A program made the position numbers and the translations under genes. The notes under the pieces are model-generated. The model did no database searches. It saw only the letters and a program-made list of their open reading frames with translations, and was not told the origin of the DNA. 64,000 bases of DNA, from positions 1,260,001 through 1,324,000 of the forward strand of contig CP012156.1 in the NCBI GenBank assembly GCA_001602435.1, given 5' to 3'. This DNA is from Hyphomonadaceae bacterium UKL13-1 (GTDB lineage: Bacteria > Pseudomonadota > Alphaproteobacteria > Caulobacterales > Aquidulcibacteraceae). This document shows positions 52,669 through 61,630 of this stretch, piece by piece (within the stretch, counting starts at the first letter, position 1; each line of letters starts with the position of its first letter).

Positions 52669-53934
52669 TCAGTTTTTCGCTGACGCTTGATCGGCGCGGA
52701 ATTGGCGCGCACCCGTGGCGGCGATCCCTGTTGCTATCAGCAAGCAGAATGCCGCCAGACTTAAGGCTAAACCCGGCAGACTGGGGTCGCGCACGGGGGC
52801 AATAGACCAAGCAAAAATAGCGGTGAAAACAAGTGGGCCAACCATGTTGGTCGCCGCCTGCACCGCGCCGACTGCCCCTTGCAACCGACCTTGCTCCTCT
52901 GGACCGATCTGTCGGGTCAGGAGGGACTGAACAGCGGCACCATAAATGCCCGCCAAGGACGCAATCGGCACAGAAGCCCAAAGAATGTATTGATTGGGTG
53001 CCCACGCATAAAGCCCATAGCCAAGCGCGCCTAAGAACAGCCCCAAGATTAAAGTTGAAACCTCACCAATGCGGCGAATGATCGGTCCGACGAGGCCGGC
53101 CTGCACGATCATGGAACTCAGGCCCACCAAGCCTAAAGTGAGACCAGCCACATCAGACTCCCAGCCATAGCGATAAAAGCCGTAGAGGACGAAGGTGGAG
53201 GGATAAACCACTTGGGCGAAATCACACAAAGCGCGAATGAGCGTGAGCTTGAGGATTTTGGGGTTTGAACCAAGAAATTGGATAGAACCAATTGGATTGG
53301 CGCTGTTCCAGCGAAACGGCCTGCGATTTTCAGGTTTCAGAGATTCCTGCAGCATAATCAGCCCAAACAGACCATTTAGGGTGCAAAGTCCGGCTGCGAC
53401 GAAAAACGGTAGGCGTAGGTTAATGCCGCCGAGATAGCCCCCGATTGCTGGACCCAGAATGAAGCCAAGGCCGAAGGCAGCACCCAGCATGCCAAACTTT
53501 TGCGCGCGCTTCTCTTTGGGTTCGGTGTCCGCCACATAGGCATTGGCGGTAGAACCCACGGCGCTGACGGCACCAGACAGAATGCGCGATAGAAGCAACA
53601 ACCAAAAGCCAGGTGCAAAGGCAGTCAGCAAATTTGAAAGAGCTTGGCCGAAATTGGAGATCAGCAGGATGGGCTTGCGTCCGATTTGGTCCGAGAGCGC
53701 ACCCATAATCGGCATACTGATGAACTGCATCAACGCCCAGAAAAACCCAAACACCCCAATCATGTGGGCCGCTTCACCGACATCGCCGCCTGTCATTTCT
53801 TTCAGGAAATTTGGCAGCACTGGAACAATTAGCCCTAGGGCCAACATGTCCAAGGTAATCGTAATAAAAACAAAGATAAAACCGGATGAGGCGCGCTTCT
53901 CAGGCACCTCAAGGTTGGGTGAAGGCATGGTCAT
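52669..53934 (-). CDS. MFS transporter, TCR/Tet family
   Basis: 421 residues, twelve predicted membrane helices. Motif A between helices 2 and 3 is MGALSDQIGRKPILL, and motif C is GAAFGLGFILGPAIGG. ALGLIVPVLPNFLKEMTGGD and the ENRRPFRWNSANPIGSIQFL central loop follow the TetA plan. These are drug:H+ antiporters; whether tetracycline is a substrate cannot be told from sequence, and chromosomal homologues are often not resistance genes. The frame extends to 54021; ATG 53934 (or 53928) gives the family N-terminus. No adjacent TetR gene is present. Confidence 0.85.
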   Translation of the reverse strand: MTMPSPNLEVPEKRASSGFIFVFITITLDMLALGLIVPVLPNFLKEMTGGDVGEAAHMIGVFGFFWALMQFISMPIMGALSDQIGRKPILLISNFGQALSNLLTAFAPGFWLLLLSRILSGAVSAVGSTANAYVADTEPKEKRAQKFGMLGAAFGLGFILGPAIGGYLGGINLRLPFFVAAGLCTLNGLFGLIMLQESLKPENRRPFRWNSANPIGSIQFLGSNPKILKLTLIRALCDFAQVVYPSTFVLYGFYRYGWESDVAGLTLGLVGLSSMIVQAGLVGPIIRRIGEVSTLILGLFLGALGYGLYAWAPNQYILWASVPIASLAGIYGAAVQSLLTRQIGPEEQGRLQGAVGAVQAATNMVGPLVFTAIFAWSIAPVRDPSLPGLALSLAAFCLLIATGIAATGARQFRADQASAKN

Positions 53935-54041
53935 AGCGCTGTGTGGCAGAAATTTCGTGCAACGACCATAGATGATGCATAAAAAAGCGTCATGCTCATG
54001 TTGTACGCAGCCACTGGTCATGACAGCGGAAATCGGTTCTG

Positions 54042-54066
54042 CTAACCTAAGGTCGGTTAGTTTTTA
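54042..54066. promoter_or_regulatory. Inverted repeat upstream of the MFS gene
   Basis: CTAACC (54042-54047) and GGTTAG (54055-54060) form a 6-bp stem with a 7-base loop followed by TTTTTA on the plus strand. No plus-strand gene ends just before it, so it may be an operator for the divergent MFS gene or the end of an unannotated short RNA. Confidence 0.35.
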
Positions 54067-54179
54067 TGTTGGAATCGCGTTTAGATCAATTTGAAGTGAA
54101 ATATTCGAACCGAACAAGCATTCGTCGTCCATTTGGAAGTTGAGAGCGCTGGGTTGAATTTGTTTTACTGGAGCATCTT

Positions 54180-54338
54180 ATGAAAGAAGTCGCACAGTCG
54201 CTGGCTTTATGGATCATTTTGGCCAGCCTAGTTATGTTCGTTTCGCGGACAGAAGCGCAAAGCACTTACACACAAGAAGCAAGAACTTGCTCTGAAGGTC
54301 GCAACCTAAGCGATATTAGCACGTATCTGTGCCGATAA
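54180..54338 (+). CDS. Small secreted protein of 52 residues
   Basis: The frame MKEVAQSLALWIILASLVMF continues VSRTEAQSTYTQEARTCSEG and ends YLCR, TAA at 54336-54338. It has a clean signal peptide (cleavage after TEA) and two cysteines in the short mature part that could form a disulfide. GGAG lies six bases before the ATG. I do not recognise it. The other frame right after it reads ILARICADKAGIHDLPYFKYLVVADK without a start, so this may instead be the N-terminal half of a longer, frameshifted exported protein. Confidence 0.5.
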   Translation: MKEVAQSLALWIILASLVMFVSRTEAQSTYTQEARTCSEGRNLSDISTYLCR

Positions 54339-54611
54339 GGCGGGAATACACGATCTGCCCTATTTCAAATATTTGGTAGTAGCTGATAAGCAAACGCGCC
54401 TTCCTTCTCGCCCTAAGGTTAGAGCTTTTCTGCCTCGACGGATTTGGCCATCACGAGAAACTGCGGTGTGGGAGACGGGGATAAGTAAATTGCGAACCTG
54501 CCCCGTTGCGCTGCAAGACTCTGCCTCAGAATGGCGGGCTTACTGGCCTCTATCCTTGCTCTTGGCGGCTTGAGCCGTTAGCGACAAGTCGACAATAAGG
54601 ACCTTCAACCC
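54339..54611. other. Gap before gatC with a start-less protein-like frame
   Basis: A plus-strand frame from about 54309 to 54573 reads AILARICADKAGIHDLPYFK and on to LVVADKQTRLPSRPKV; its second half looks random. It has no good start or ribosome site. It may be a decayed continuation of the small secreted protein upstream. Nothing else is seen before gatC. Confidence 0.3.
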
Positions 54612-54899
54612 ATGGCAGTAGACGCAAACACCGTGCGGCGTGTCGCCCGATTGGCGCGCATCCACGAACCAGATTCCCGGCTTGAAAGCTTGGCTGGCGA
54701 ATTGAACACCATCCTCGGCTGGATTGAGATGCTCAATGAAGTCGACGTCGAAGGTGTTGAGCCCATGACCAGTGCGGTGGAAACCACGCTGCCGCTGCGT
54801 GAAGATGTTGTGACCGATGGTGGTAACTCGCAAAAAATCGTCGCCAATGCGCCCCGCAGCGCGGATGGCTTCTTTGTGGTTCCAAAGGTGGTTGAATAA
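54612..54899 (+). CDS. gatC: Asp-tRNA(Asn)/Glu-tRNA(Gln) amidotransferase subunit C
   Basis: 95 residues, normal GatC size. [47 protein letters not shown] and [36 protein letters not shown] are the GatC signature. GatC stabilises the GatA-GatB complex that turns Glu-tRNA(Gln) into Gln-tRNA(Gln). It is followed by gatA with a one-base overlap (TAATG). Confidence 0.96.
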   Translation: MAVDANTVRRVARLARIHEPDSRLESLAGELNTILGWIEMLNEVDVEGVEPMTSAVETTLPLREDVVTDGGNSQKIVANAPRSADGFFVVPKVVE

Positions 54900-56377
54900 T
54901 GACCCAATTGACTGAACTGACACTCGCCGCAGCCCGCGACGGTTTGGCGTCTAAGGCCTTTTCCGCGGTCGAACTGGCCACCGCCTTTAATAAAGCCATC
55001 GAAGCTGCCAATCCAAGCCTCAATGCCTATGTGGTGACCACGCCTGAGAAGGCGCTCGAAATGGCTGCCGCGTCGGACGCGCGTTTGAAGGCCGGCAATG
55101 CGGGTGCCTTGGAAGGCATACCGTTGGGCATCAAGGATTTGTTCTGCACCGAAGGCGTGCGCGCAACTGCCTGTTCCAACATATTGGGTGAGTTTAAGCC
55201 CACCTATGAAAGCACGGTCACCAGCCAGCTGTGGCGCGACGGTGCGGTGATGTTGGGCAAACTCAATATGGATGAGTTCGCGATGGGCTCGTCGAACGAA
55301 ACCAGCCGCTTTGGCCCTGTGGTCAATCCATGGAAGCGCCAAGACGGGGCCAATGCGTCTTTGACGCCGGGCGGCTCGTCGGGTGGGTCGGCCGCAGCGG
55401 TTGCCGCCGATTTGTGCTTGGGCGCGACGGCGACCGACACGGGCGGCTCAATCCGTCAACCAGCGGCTTTCACCGGCACGGTCGGGATTAAGCCAACCTA
55501 TGGCCGCGCCAGCCGCTTTGGCATTGTCGCCTTTGCCAGCTCGCTCGATCAAGCGGGCCCGATTGCCAAGACGGTTTTGGATAGCGCGATCCTGTTGGAA
55601 TCTATGTGTGGTCACGACCCAAAGGATTCCACGAGCCTTCAAATCCCCGTGCCCGATTTCGCAGCCGCTGTCGCGCGTGGTGTGAAGGGTCTGAAGATCG
55701 GGGTTCCAAAGGAATATCGCGTCGACGGCATGCCAGAAGCCATTGAGAAGCTGTGGAGCGATGGCATTGCTTGGCTGAAAGATGCCGGCGCGGAAATCGT
55801 CGATGTCTCGCTGCCACACACCAAATACGCTTTGCCCTGCTACTACATCGTGGCCCCAGCGGAGGCTTCGTCCAACCTTGCCCGCTTTGATGGCATGCGC
55901 TTTGGCACCCGCGTTGAGGGTGAGACTTTGACCGAAGTCTATGAGCAAAGCCGGGCGCAAGGCTTTGGCAATGAGGTGAAGCGGCGGATTCTGATCGGCA
56001 CCTATGTGCTGTCGGCTGGCTATTATGACGCCTATTATCTGCGCGCCCAACGCGTTCGCACCAAGATTGCCGAAGACTTCCGCTTGGCTTGGCAGAAGTG
56101 CGATGCGCTTTTGACCCCGACGGCGCCTTCGGCCGCCTTTGGTTTGGGCGAGAAGAGCGATGATCCCATCCAGATGTATCTCAATGACGTCTTCACCGTG
56201 ACGGCGAACCTGGCTGGCCTGCCTGGTATTTCGGTACCCGCAGCCCTTGATTCGCAGGGGCTTCCGTTGGGCTTACAAGTCATTGGACGGGCTTTGGACG
56301 AAGAGACGGTGTTCGCTGTTGCGGGTGTGCTTGAAGCGCAGTCTGGTTTCAACGCTAAGGCGAAATCCTGGTGGTAA
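54899..56377 (+). CDS. gatA: Asp-tRNA(Asn)/Glu-tRNA(Gln) amidotransferase subunit A
   Basis: 492 residues, amidase-signature family glutaminase subunit. The Ser-cisSer-Lys triad is in [13 protein letters not shown] (Lys), [15 protein letters not shown] (Ser) and [16 protein letters not shown] (Ser nucleophile). It releases ammonia from glutamine for GatB. gatB does not follow: a terminator and an unrelated oxidoreductase come next, so gatB must be elsewhere in the genome. Confidence 0.97.
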   Translation: MTQLTELTLAAARDGLASKAFSAVELATAFNKAIEAANPSLNAYVVTTPEKALEMAAASDARLKAGNAGALEGIPLGIKDLFCTEGVRATACSNILGEFKPTYESTVTSQLWRDGAVMLGKLNMDEFAMGSSNETSRFGPVVNPWKRQDGANASLTPGGSSGGSAAAVAADLCLGATATDTGGSIRQPAAFTGTVGIKPTYGRASRFGIVAFASSLDQAGPIAKTVLDSAILLESMCGHDPKDSTSLQIPVPDFAAAVARGVKGLKIGVPKEYRVDGMPEAIEKLWSDGIAWLKDAGAEIVDVSLPHTKYALPCYYIVAPAEASSNLARFDGMRFGTRVEGETLTEVYEQSRAQGFGNEVKRRILIGTYVLSAGYYDAYYLRAQRVRTKIAEDFRLAWQKCDALLTPTAPSAAFGLGEKSDDPIQMYLNDVFTVTANLAGLPGISVPAALDSQGLPLGLQVIGRALDEETVFAVAGVLEAQSGFNAKAKSWW

Positions 56378-56390
56378 ATCCTGACGCAAG

Positions 56391-56424
56391 CCTCTAAGCT
56401 TTCAAAAAGCTTTGAGGTTTGATT
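56391..56424 (+). terminator. Intrinsic terminator of gatCA
   Basis: CCTC-T-AAGCTTT (56391-56402), loop CAA, AAAGCTT-T-GAGG (56406-56417): eleven base pairs with one T-T mismatch, followed by TTTGATT. It starts 14 bases after the gatA stop. Confidence 0.65.
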
Positions 56425-56439
56425 CAGGAAGGGCCGCTC

Positions 56440-57834
56440 ATGGAAACCGATTATCTGATTGTTGGGGCAGGGGCCGTTGGTCTGGCTTTCGCCGATACTT
56501 TGTTGGATCAGACGAAGGCCCACATCACGATTGTGGATCGCCATGGCAAGCCCGGTGGCCATTGGAACGATGCCTATAGCTTTGTCTCCTTGCACCAGCC
56601 TTCGGCCTTTTATGGCGTGAACTCGCTGCCGCTGGGCCAAGACCGTATTGACGAGACCGGGATCAATCAAGGCCTGTATGAGTTGGCGTCAGGCCCAGAA
56701 GTCAGCGGCTATTTCGAGAAGGTCATGAACCAGCGGCTCTTGGCCAGTGGGCGCGTCAGCTATTTCCCGATGTCCAATTATCTCGGTGACGGGCGCTTTG
56801 TCTCCTTGCTCTCGGGCAAGGAAACCGAAGTGCACATCCGCAAGAAAACGGTCGAGGCCACCTATTTCGGGACAACGGTTCCTTCGACGCACAGACCTAA
56901 GTTTGCGATTGAGGAAGGCGTGGACTTTGTCCCCTTGAATGAGCTGCCGCATTTGTGGAAGCGCAGCCAAGGCATGCCCAAGCATTTTGTGATCGTCGGG
57001 GCCGGCAAGACCGGGATGGACGCAGCCTGTTGGCTGTTGGCCTCTGGGGCTGACCCTGACTCCATCAGTTGGATCATGCCGCGCGATTCTTGGCTGCTGA
57101 ACCGCCGCAAGACCCAACCCGGCCTCGACTTCTTTGATGAAACTATCGCGGGCCAAGCCGATATGATGGAGGCCTGTGCAGAGGCAAAAGATGTCGACGA
57201 TTTGTTTGACCGCTTGGAAGCCTGCGGGGTCATGCTACGGATTGATCCCAATGTGCGCCCAACCGTCCACCGCTATGCGACGGTCTCGACCGGGGAAGTC
57301 GCGCAATTAGCCCGCATAAAGCACGTTATCCGCAAGGGCCGCGTGACCTCAATCAGCCCGACCTTAGTTGTTCTGGAAGGTGGGCAGGAAAGTTTTGGCG
57401 AGAACACCCTCTTCATCGACTGCTCGGCGACGGCGGTCGAGGATCGCCCAGCGGTGCCGGTGTTCCAAGATGGCTTGATCGTGCCACAAATGATCCGCAT
57501 CCCTCAGCCGGCTTTCAGCGCGGCTCTCGCAGCCTATGTTGAGGCTAATTATGAGGATGATTCCACCAAGAATGGCCTTTGCGGATCCATTCCCTTGCCG
57601 CGGACTTTGGACATGTATCCCCGCGCTGTTCTGGGCAATATGATGAACCAATTGGCGTGGAGCCAAGACCCCAAATTGCGCGATTGGATTCGCGAGTCGC
57701 GTCTCGATGGGTTTGGCAAAGTGATCGCCTCAGTTGATCCCAATGACCATGACAAAATGGCGGTGCTGAAGAAGTTTCGGAAGTTCGCCATGCCGGCGGC
57801 GGCCAACCTCACCAAATTGATCCCGCCATCTTGA
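56440..57834 (+). CDS. FAD/NAD(P)-binding oxidoreductase
   Basis: 464 residues. An N-terminal Rossmann fold YLIVGAGAVGLAFADTLL with Asp/Arg after strand 2 (IVDRHGKPGGHWNDAYSFV) indicates FAD binding. A second dinucleotide motif, FVIVGAGKTGMDAACWLLASG, is near residue 185. The plan resembles flavin monooxygenase-like proteins, with WND/FVSLHQPSAFYGV in place of the usual Baeyer-Villiger fingerprint. The substrate is unknown. AGGAAGG lies seven bases before ATG 56440. It begins the CoA-ester gene group that follows and could oxidise a related lipid, by inference. Confidence 0.78.
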   Translation: METDYLIVGAGAVGLAFADTLLDQTKAHITIVDRHGKPGGHWNDAYSFVSLHQPSAFYGVNSLPLGQDRIDETGINQGLYELASGPEVSGYFEKVMNQRLLASGRVSYFPMSNYLGDGRFVSLLSGKETEVHIRKKTVEATYFGTTVPSTHRPKFAIEEGVDFVPLNELPHLWKRSQGMPKHFVIVGAGKTGMDAACWLLASGADPDSISWIMPRDSWLLNRRKTQPGLDFFDETIAGQADMMEACAEAKDVDDLFDRLEACGVMLRIDPNVRPTVHRYATVSTGEVAQLARIKHVIRKGRVTSISPTLVVLEGGQESFGENTLFIDCSATAVEDRPAVPVFQDGLIVPQMIRIPQPAFSAALAAYVEANYEDDSTKNGLCGSIPLPRTLDMYPRAVLGNMMNQLAWSQDPKLRDWIRESRLDGFGKVIASVDPNDHDKMAVLKKFRKFAMPAAANLTKLIPPS

Positions 57835-57903
57835 AATGCGACCAGCCACGCGCCAGAGTGGATCAACACAAGAATGAATAACAAAGCTCTGGGAGATGGC
57901 GCG

Positions 57904-59364
57904 ATGATTGGGATTACAGCCTTTGGGGCCTATGTGCCGCGCTTGCGTTTGCAGAAGAAGGCGATGGCGCAAACCAATGCGTGGCTCGCGCCCAATCTGA
58001 TGGGCAAGGCCAAGGGCGAACGTGCCTTTGGCAATTGGGACGAGGATGCGATTACCTTCGCCGTCGAAGCTGCCCGCGATGCTTTGGGCCCAGAGGATGA
58101 CCGCTCGCATATCAAGGCACTCTATTTTGCTTCTACCACCGCGCCCTTTGCCGACCGCTTGAACGCAGGCATTGTGCAAGCGGCTTTGACGCTCGAACCG
58201 ACCATCCAAGCCGCCGATATCTCCGGGACGCAGAAAGCTGGCGTGACGGCGCTGGCGCAAGCCTTATGCGTTGCCAATGGCGCGCCCGAAGGTGCCGATC
58301 CGTCTATTCTGGTCGCAGCTGGAGACCGGCGCGTGCCAAAGGCTGTTTCCGCTCAAGAGTTTGACTATGGCGATGGCGGGGCGGCCATGGTGGTTGGGCG
58401 CAACAATGTTCTTGCCGAATGGATCGGTGGGGCCGCCAGCACGGTTGATTTCGTCGACCATTTTCGCGGTGCCGATGAGGCCTTTGACTATCAATGGGAA
58501 GAGCGTTGGATCCGCGACGAAGGCTATATGAAAATTGTACCGCCAGTTCTCACGCGCGCTTTGGCAAGCGCGGGACTAGAGGCCTCGGCCGTCGATCATT
58601 TCATCCTGCCCAGCACCTTCAAGGGCATCGCCGAAGGCATCGCCAAGCGCTTGGGCCTGAAGCCCGAAGCGGTCTCTGACAATTTAGGTACGATCGTGGG
58701 CGAGACGGGCTGTGCGCATGCACTCCTGATGCTGGCTGGCGTGTTGGAGAAGGCGAAAGCTGGGCAGACGATTTTGGTCGCCCAATTCGGTCAAGGCTGT
58801 GAGGCGCTTGTCTTTAAAGTCACCGACGCCATCACCCAATTCAAGCCGCGCTTGGGCCTGTCCGGCTGGCTCACCAATCGGAAGGAAGAGACCAGCTATA
58901 TGAAATATCTGGTCTTTAATGGCTTGGTGGAGTGGGATAAGGGGATGCGGGCGGAAAAGGACAATAAAACCGCTTTGACCACGCTCTACCGCTATAATGA
59001 CGGTATTTTAGGGCTTGTTGGGGGCCGCTGTCAGGTGACAGGCACGGTGCAATATCCCCGCACCCGCATTTCGGTTGCGCCCAATTCGCCCGAAGTCGAC
59101 AGCCAAGAGCCCTATAAGTTCGCCGAACGCGCTGCCAAAGTGCTGACCTATTCGGCGGACTATCTGACTTATTCGATGAACCCACCCAATCATTATGGCC
59201 AGATCGACTTTGAAGGCGGTGGCCGGATCTTCATGGATATCGCCGATGTTGAGCCCGGTGAGATCGATAGCGGCACGCAAGTTCGTATGGCTTTCCGTGT
59301 GAAGGAGTGGGACGACCGCCGCGGCTTCACCCGCTATTTCTGGAAGGCTGTTCCCGTGCGGTGA
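57904..59364 (+). CDS. HMG-CoA synthase-like thiolase-fold protein fused to a DUF35 OB-fold
   Basis: 486 residues. Residues 1-340 have the ketosynthase III/HMG-CoA synthase fold (MIGITAFGAYVPRLRL, EDAITFAVEAARDAL, EFDYGDGGAAMVVG, FILPSTFKGIAEGIAKRLG, GETGCAHALLMLAGVL and GQTILVAQFGQGCEAL). Residues ~360-486 end in an OB-fold: GGRCQVTGTVQYPRT, GGRIFMDIADVEPGEIDSGTQVRMAFRVKEWDDRRGFTRYFWKAVPV. The expected catalytic cysteine position reads AADISGTQKAGVTAL without Cys. It may therefore act with the downstream thiolase, as archaeal thiolase/HMGCS/DUF35 complexes do. ATG 57904 has GGGAG seven bases upstream. Confidence 0.8.
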   Translation: MIGITAFGAYVPRLRLQKKAMAQTNAWLAPNLMGKAKGERAFGNWDEDAITFAVEAARDALGPEDDRSHIKALYFASTTAPFADRLNAGIVQAALTLEPTIQAADISGTQKAGVTALAQALCVANGAPEGADPSILVAAGDRRVPKAVSAQEFDYGDGGAAMVVGRNNVLAEWIGGAASTVDFVDHFRGADEAFDYQWEERWIRDEGYMKIVPPVLTRALASAGLEASAVDHFILPSTFKGIAEGIAKRLGLKPEAVSDNLGTIVGETGCAHALLMLAGVLEKAKAGQTILVAQFGQGCEALVFKVTDAITQFKPRLGLSGWLTNRKEETSYMKYLVFNGLVEWDKGMRAEKDNKTALTTLYRYNDGILGLVGGRCQVTGTVQYPRTRISVAPNSPEVDSQEPYKFAERAAKVLTYSADYLTYSMNPPNHYGQIDFEGGGRIFMDIADVEPGEIDSGTQVRMAFRVKEWDDRRGFTRYFWKAVPVR

Positions 59365-59370
59365 GGGAAT

Positions 59371-59937
59371 TTACTGCTTAGTTGGCGAGAAAGTTGGGAT
59401 ATCCTCGGTAAAGCCAAACACTTCGACGTCCAACGGCATAGAGCCATAATCGGCATTCTTGCAGCCTAGCTCTTTTGTCGCTTTGTCTCGAAGCGACCAT
59501 TGCACTTGCCAGCTTGTTTTGCCGACAAGGGGAAAGATTTTATTGCCGCCAAGCCCGAGTAAAACCTCGGTCTTAATGGCGGCCTCTGAATTGTCGCTGG
59601 GTCGATAGGACAAGAGAATTTCTTTGTCACATTGGTTTGGATTGCGCCAAGACACCACGAGCCGACGGTCCGGGCTGACGAGGAATTGTTGCGGGGCTTC
59701 CTTGAGAATTTTGGTTTTGCGGCTAGTGTTAAAGGGCTCGGGCAGATAGATTTGTTCCGACTGTCCGTTGGATTTTTGACGGTCGAGCAGGAGGAGCGCC
59801 TTGGTCGTCAAATAAATGAATGCAATGACAAGCCCGAGTGCGATCCAACCGACAGTTTCACTAGGATTTGGCAGGCGTGACCTGTCAGAGTCAACGCGCG
59901 TGATTTTTATCTTAGCCCTGACGTCATAATCTGGCAC
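59371..59937 (-). CDS. Hypothetical single-pass membrane protein
   Basis: 188 residues. A charged N-terminus is followed by one membrane helix (ETVGWIALGLVIAFIYLTTKALLLL, residues ~28-52). A soluble domain follows that begins near NTSRKTKILKEAPQQFLVSPDRRLVVSWRNPNQCDKEILLSYRPSD and is beta-rich with two cysteines (Cys in NQCDK, GCKNADYG), perhaps a disulfide in the periplasm. I do not recognise the family. The start is GTG with AGGGG six bases upstream. It lies against the direction of the CoA-ester genes around it. Confidence 0.6.
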   Translation of the reverse strand: MPDYDVRAKIKITRVDSDRSRLPNPSETVGWIALGLVIAFIYLTTKALLLLDRQKSNGQSEQIYLPEPFNTSRKTKILKEAPQQFLVSPDRRLVVSWRNPNQCDKEILLSYRPSDNSEAAIKTEVLLGLGGNKIFPLVGKTSWQVQWSLRDKATKELGCKNADYGSMPLDVEVFGFTEDIPTFSPTKQ

Positions 59938-60234
59938 TAATTACCCCTAAAGTAGGTGCATTATAGGATTGGTTGTAAGGGGTTACAAGGCCACTTCGAC
60001 TTGCACGGTACTTTCACCCGACACAGACGAGGTCAGCCCCGATGACATCAGCCAATCGGTGAAAGGCTGGTTTTTACACGTGGAAGCGGTTTGGGGCAGT
60101 TGAAGCGGGATGAAGTGGCAAGCCCCTTCGCGAACCTTACCTTCAATTTAGTAGACCCAAAGCCTTTACCCCTGTAACCACCAGACAGGTCGCACCGTAG
60201 GCCAATTGAAACGGGCAGGAAGAGGGACAAACCT
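59938..60234. other. Divergent gap with an inverted repeat
   Basis: Contains the perfect inverted repeat TTGTAA-GGGG-TTACAA (59973-59988), a candidate operator between the hypothetical membrane protein and the CE15-like esterase. A 44-codon plus-strand frame (59969-60103) starts with TTG but has no ribosome site, so I do not call it. Nothing else is seen. Confidence 0.4.
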
Positions 60235-61548
60235 ATGGGATTGCGTCGAAAACTTGTTTTGGGGGCTGTTCTGATCGTTACGGGGCTAGCCTTAAGCGCT
60301 GGGGGATGTGCCCTGCAACGCCTTCCCAATGTCCCCCAAGAGATCACGGGTCCGCCCGCCTCACCACCCGTTCTGGCAGCATTCAAGTCTGACCCAGCGG
60401 TCCAAACCCAAAAAGACTGGCAAGACCGCCGCGCGCCCTTATTGAAAGCCCGCTTCCAAAGTGAAATCTATGGCGCGATGCCCGGACCCGCAGCCTATGA
60501 GATCGTTAGTCGCGAACTTCTTCAAAAGCCCGAGAAGGGCGCGATCGGCACGATTGAGCGGATCACAATTGCCATTAAAACGGCGCAAGCGGGCCCTTGG
60601 CCAGGTGGTCACCCGAACGTTGATTTGATTTTGATGACCCCCAAGGGCAAGGGCCCATTCCCGGTTATCGCAGGCGGCACTTTTTGCGGCAATGACGCCC
60701 TTCTGCCGAAACAGCCGGGCGTGCGCACAACCAGCATGGCCTTGCCGCAAGAGTGCGGCGGCGGGGCACCAGGTTTTCTGGTCACCGCTATTTTCGGCAG
60801 GCATGCCAATGCACCGCCTTGGGAGACGTTGGCTGAGAAAGGTTATGCCTTGGCATCTTGGCATCCAGGCGATGTGGTGCCCGACGTGCCTGTGGTAGCT
60901 GAACCCTATCTACAAGCTTTGACGCCTGTTGGCACGCCGCCTGACCAGCGCACGGGGGCCATTGCGGCTTGGGCGTGGACCTCCTCGCGCGTGGTGGACG
61001 TTTTGAGCGCGGACCCGCGACTGGACCCTAAACGAGTGCTGCTATGGGGCCACTCGCGCCACGGCAAGGCCGCCTTATTATCCGCAGCCTTTGACCCAAG
61101 GCCAGCAGCCGTTTGGGCTTTACAGTCTGGTACCGCAGGGGCTGCATTGGGCCGCGATGATGTGGGAGAGCCGGTGGCCGACATCACAACGTCTTTCCCC
61201 CATTGGTTTGCCCCGGCCTACCGTGCCTTTGCGGGCAAACCCGCTGACCTGGACGTCGATCAGCATCAATTGATCGCGCTTCTGGCACCTCGCCCTGTCC
61301 TGATCGGTACGGGACGGCGGGACCAATGGGGTGACCCGCATGGCAGTTTCCGGGCGTTGAAGGGGGCCGACCCCGCCTATCAACTCTTTGGCGTGTCAGG
61401 CTTTAGCCAGACTAAACTGCGGCAACCCGATGGCACAGGCGTCTTGGCCTTTTACATGCGGCCAGGTCTGCACGGCATCCACACAGAGGATTGGGCAGAA
61501 GCACTTTCCTTTTTTGATCGCACCGTTCAAAAGCCCGCATCAAACTAG
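60235..61548 (+). CDS. CE15-like glucuronoyl esterase family lipoprotein
   Basis: 437 residues. Signal peptide with lipobox AGGC. An alpha/beta-hydrolase domain shows the nucleophile motif LLWGHSRHGKAALLSAAFDPRP; in CE15 glucuronoyl esterases this is G-C-S-R-x-G-K. ALQSGTAGAAL and SFPHWFAPAY match the CE15 segments after it, and LHGIHTEDW supplies the catalytic His. CE15 enzymes cut the ester between lignin alcohols and glucuronoxylan, so a link to plant or algal polymer use is possible. Cys replaced by His in the motif sets it apart from the characterised fungal enzymes. Confidence 0.7.
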   Translation: MGLRRKLVLGAVLIVTGLALSAGGCALQRLPNVPQEITGPPASPPVLAAFKSDPAVQTQKDWQDRRAPLLKARFQSEIYGAMPGPAAYEIVSRELLQKPEKGAIGTIERITIAIKTAQAGPWPGGHPNVDLILMTPKGKGPFPVIAGGTFCGNDALLPKQPGVRTTSMALPQECGGGAPGFLVTAIFGRHANAPPWETLAEKGYALASWHPGDVVPDVPVVAEPYLQALTPVGTPPDQRTGAIAAWAWTSSRVVDVLSADPRLDPKRVLLWGHSRHGKAALLSAAFDPRPAAVWALQSGTAGAALGRDDVGEPVADITTSFPHWFAPAYRAFAGKPADLDVDQHQLIALLAPRPVLIGTGRRDQWGDPHGSFRALKGADPAYQLFGVSGFSQTKLRQPDGTGVLAFYMRPGLHGIHTEDWAEALSFFDRTVQKPASN

Positions 61549-61630
61549 CCAAACAGCCGCTTGAAACCCGGATCAATCTGGGTCACAGTCTCCCAAAATA
61601 AAAAGTAATTCGGTTCAGGGAGGCATCAGC

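Noticed and set aside
59969-60103. A 44-codon plus-strand frame starting with TTG in the divergent gap
   Set aside because: No Shine-Dalgarno at proper spacing, no recognisable pattern, and it contains the inverted repeat.
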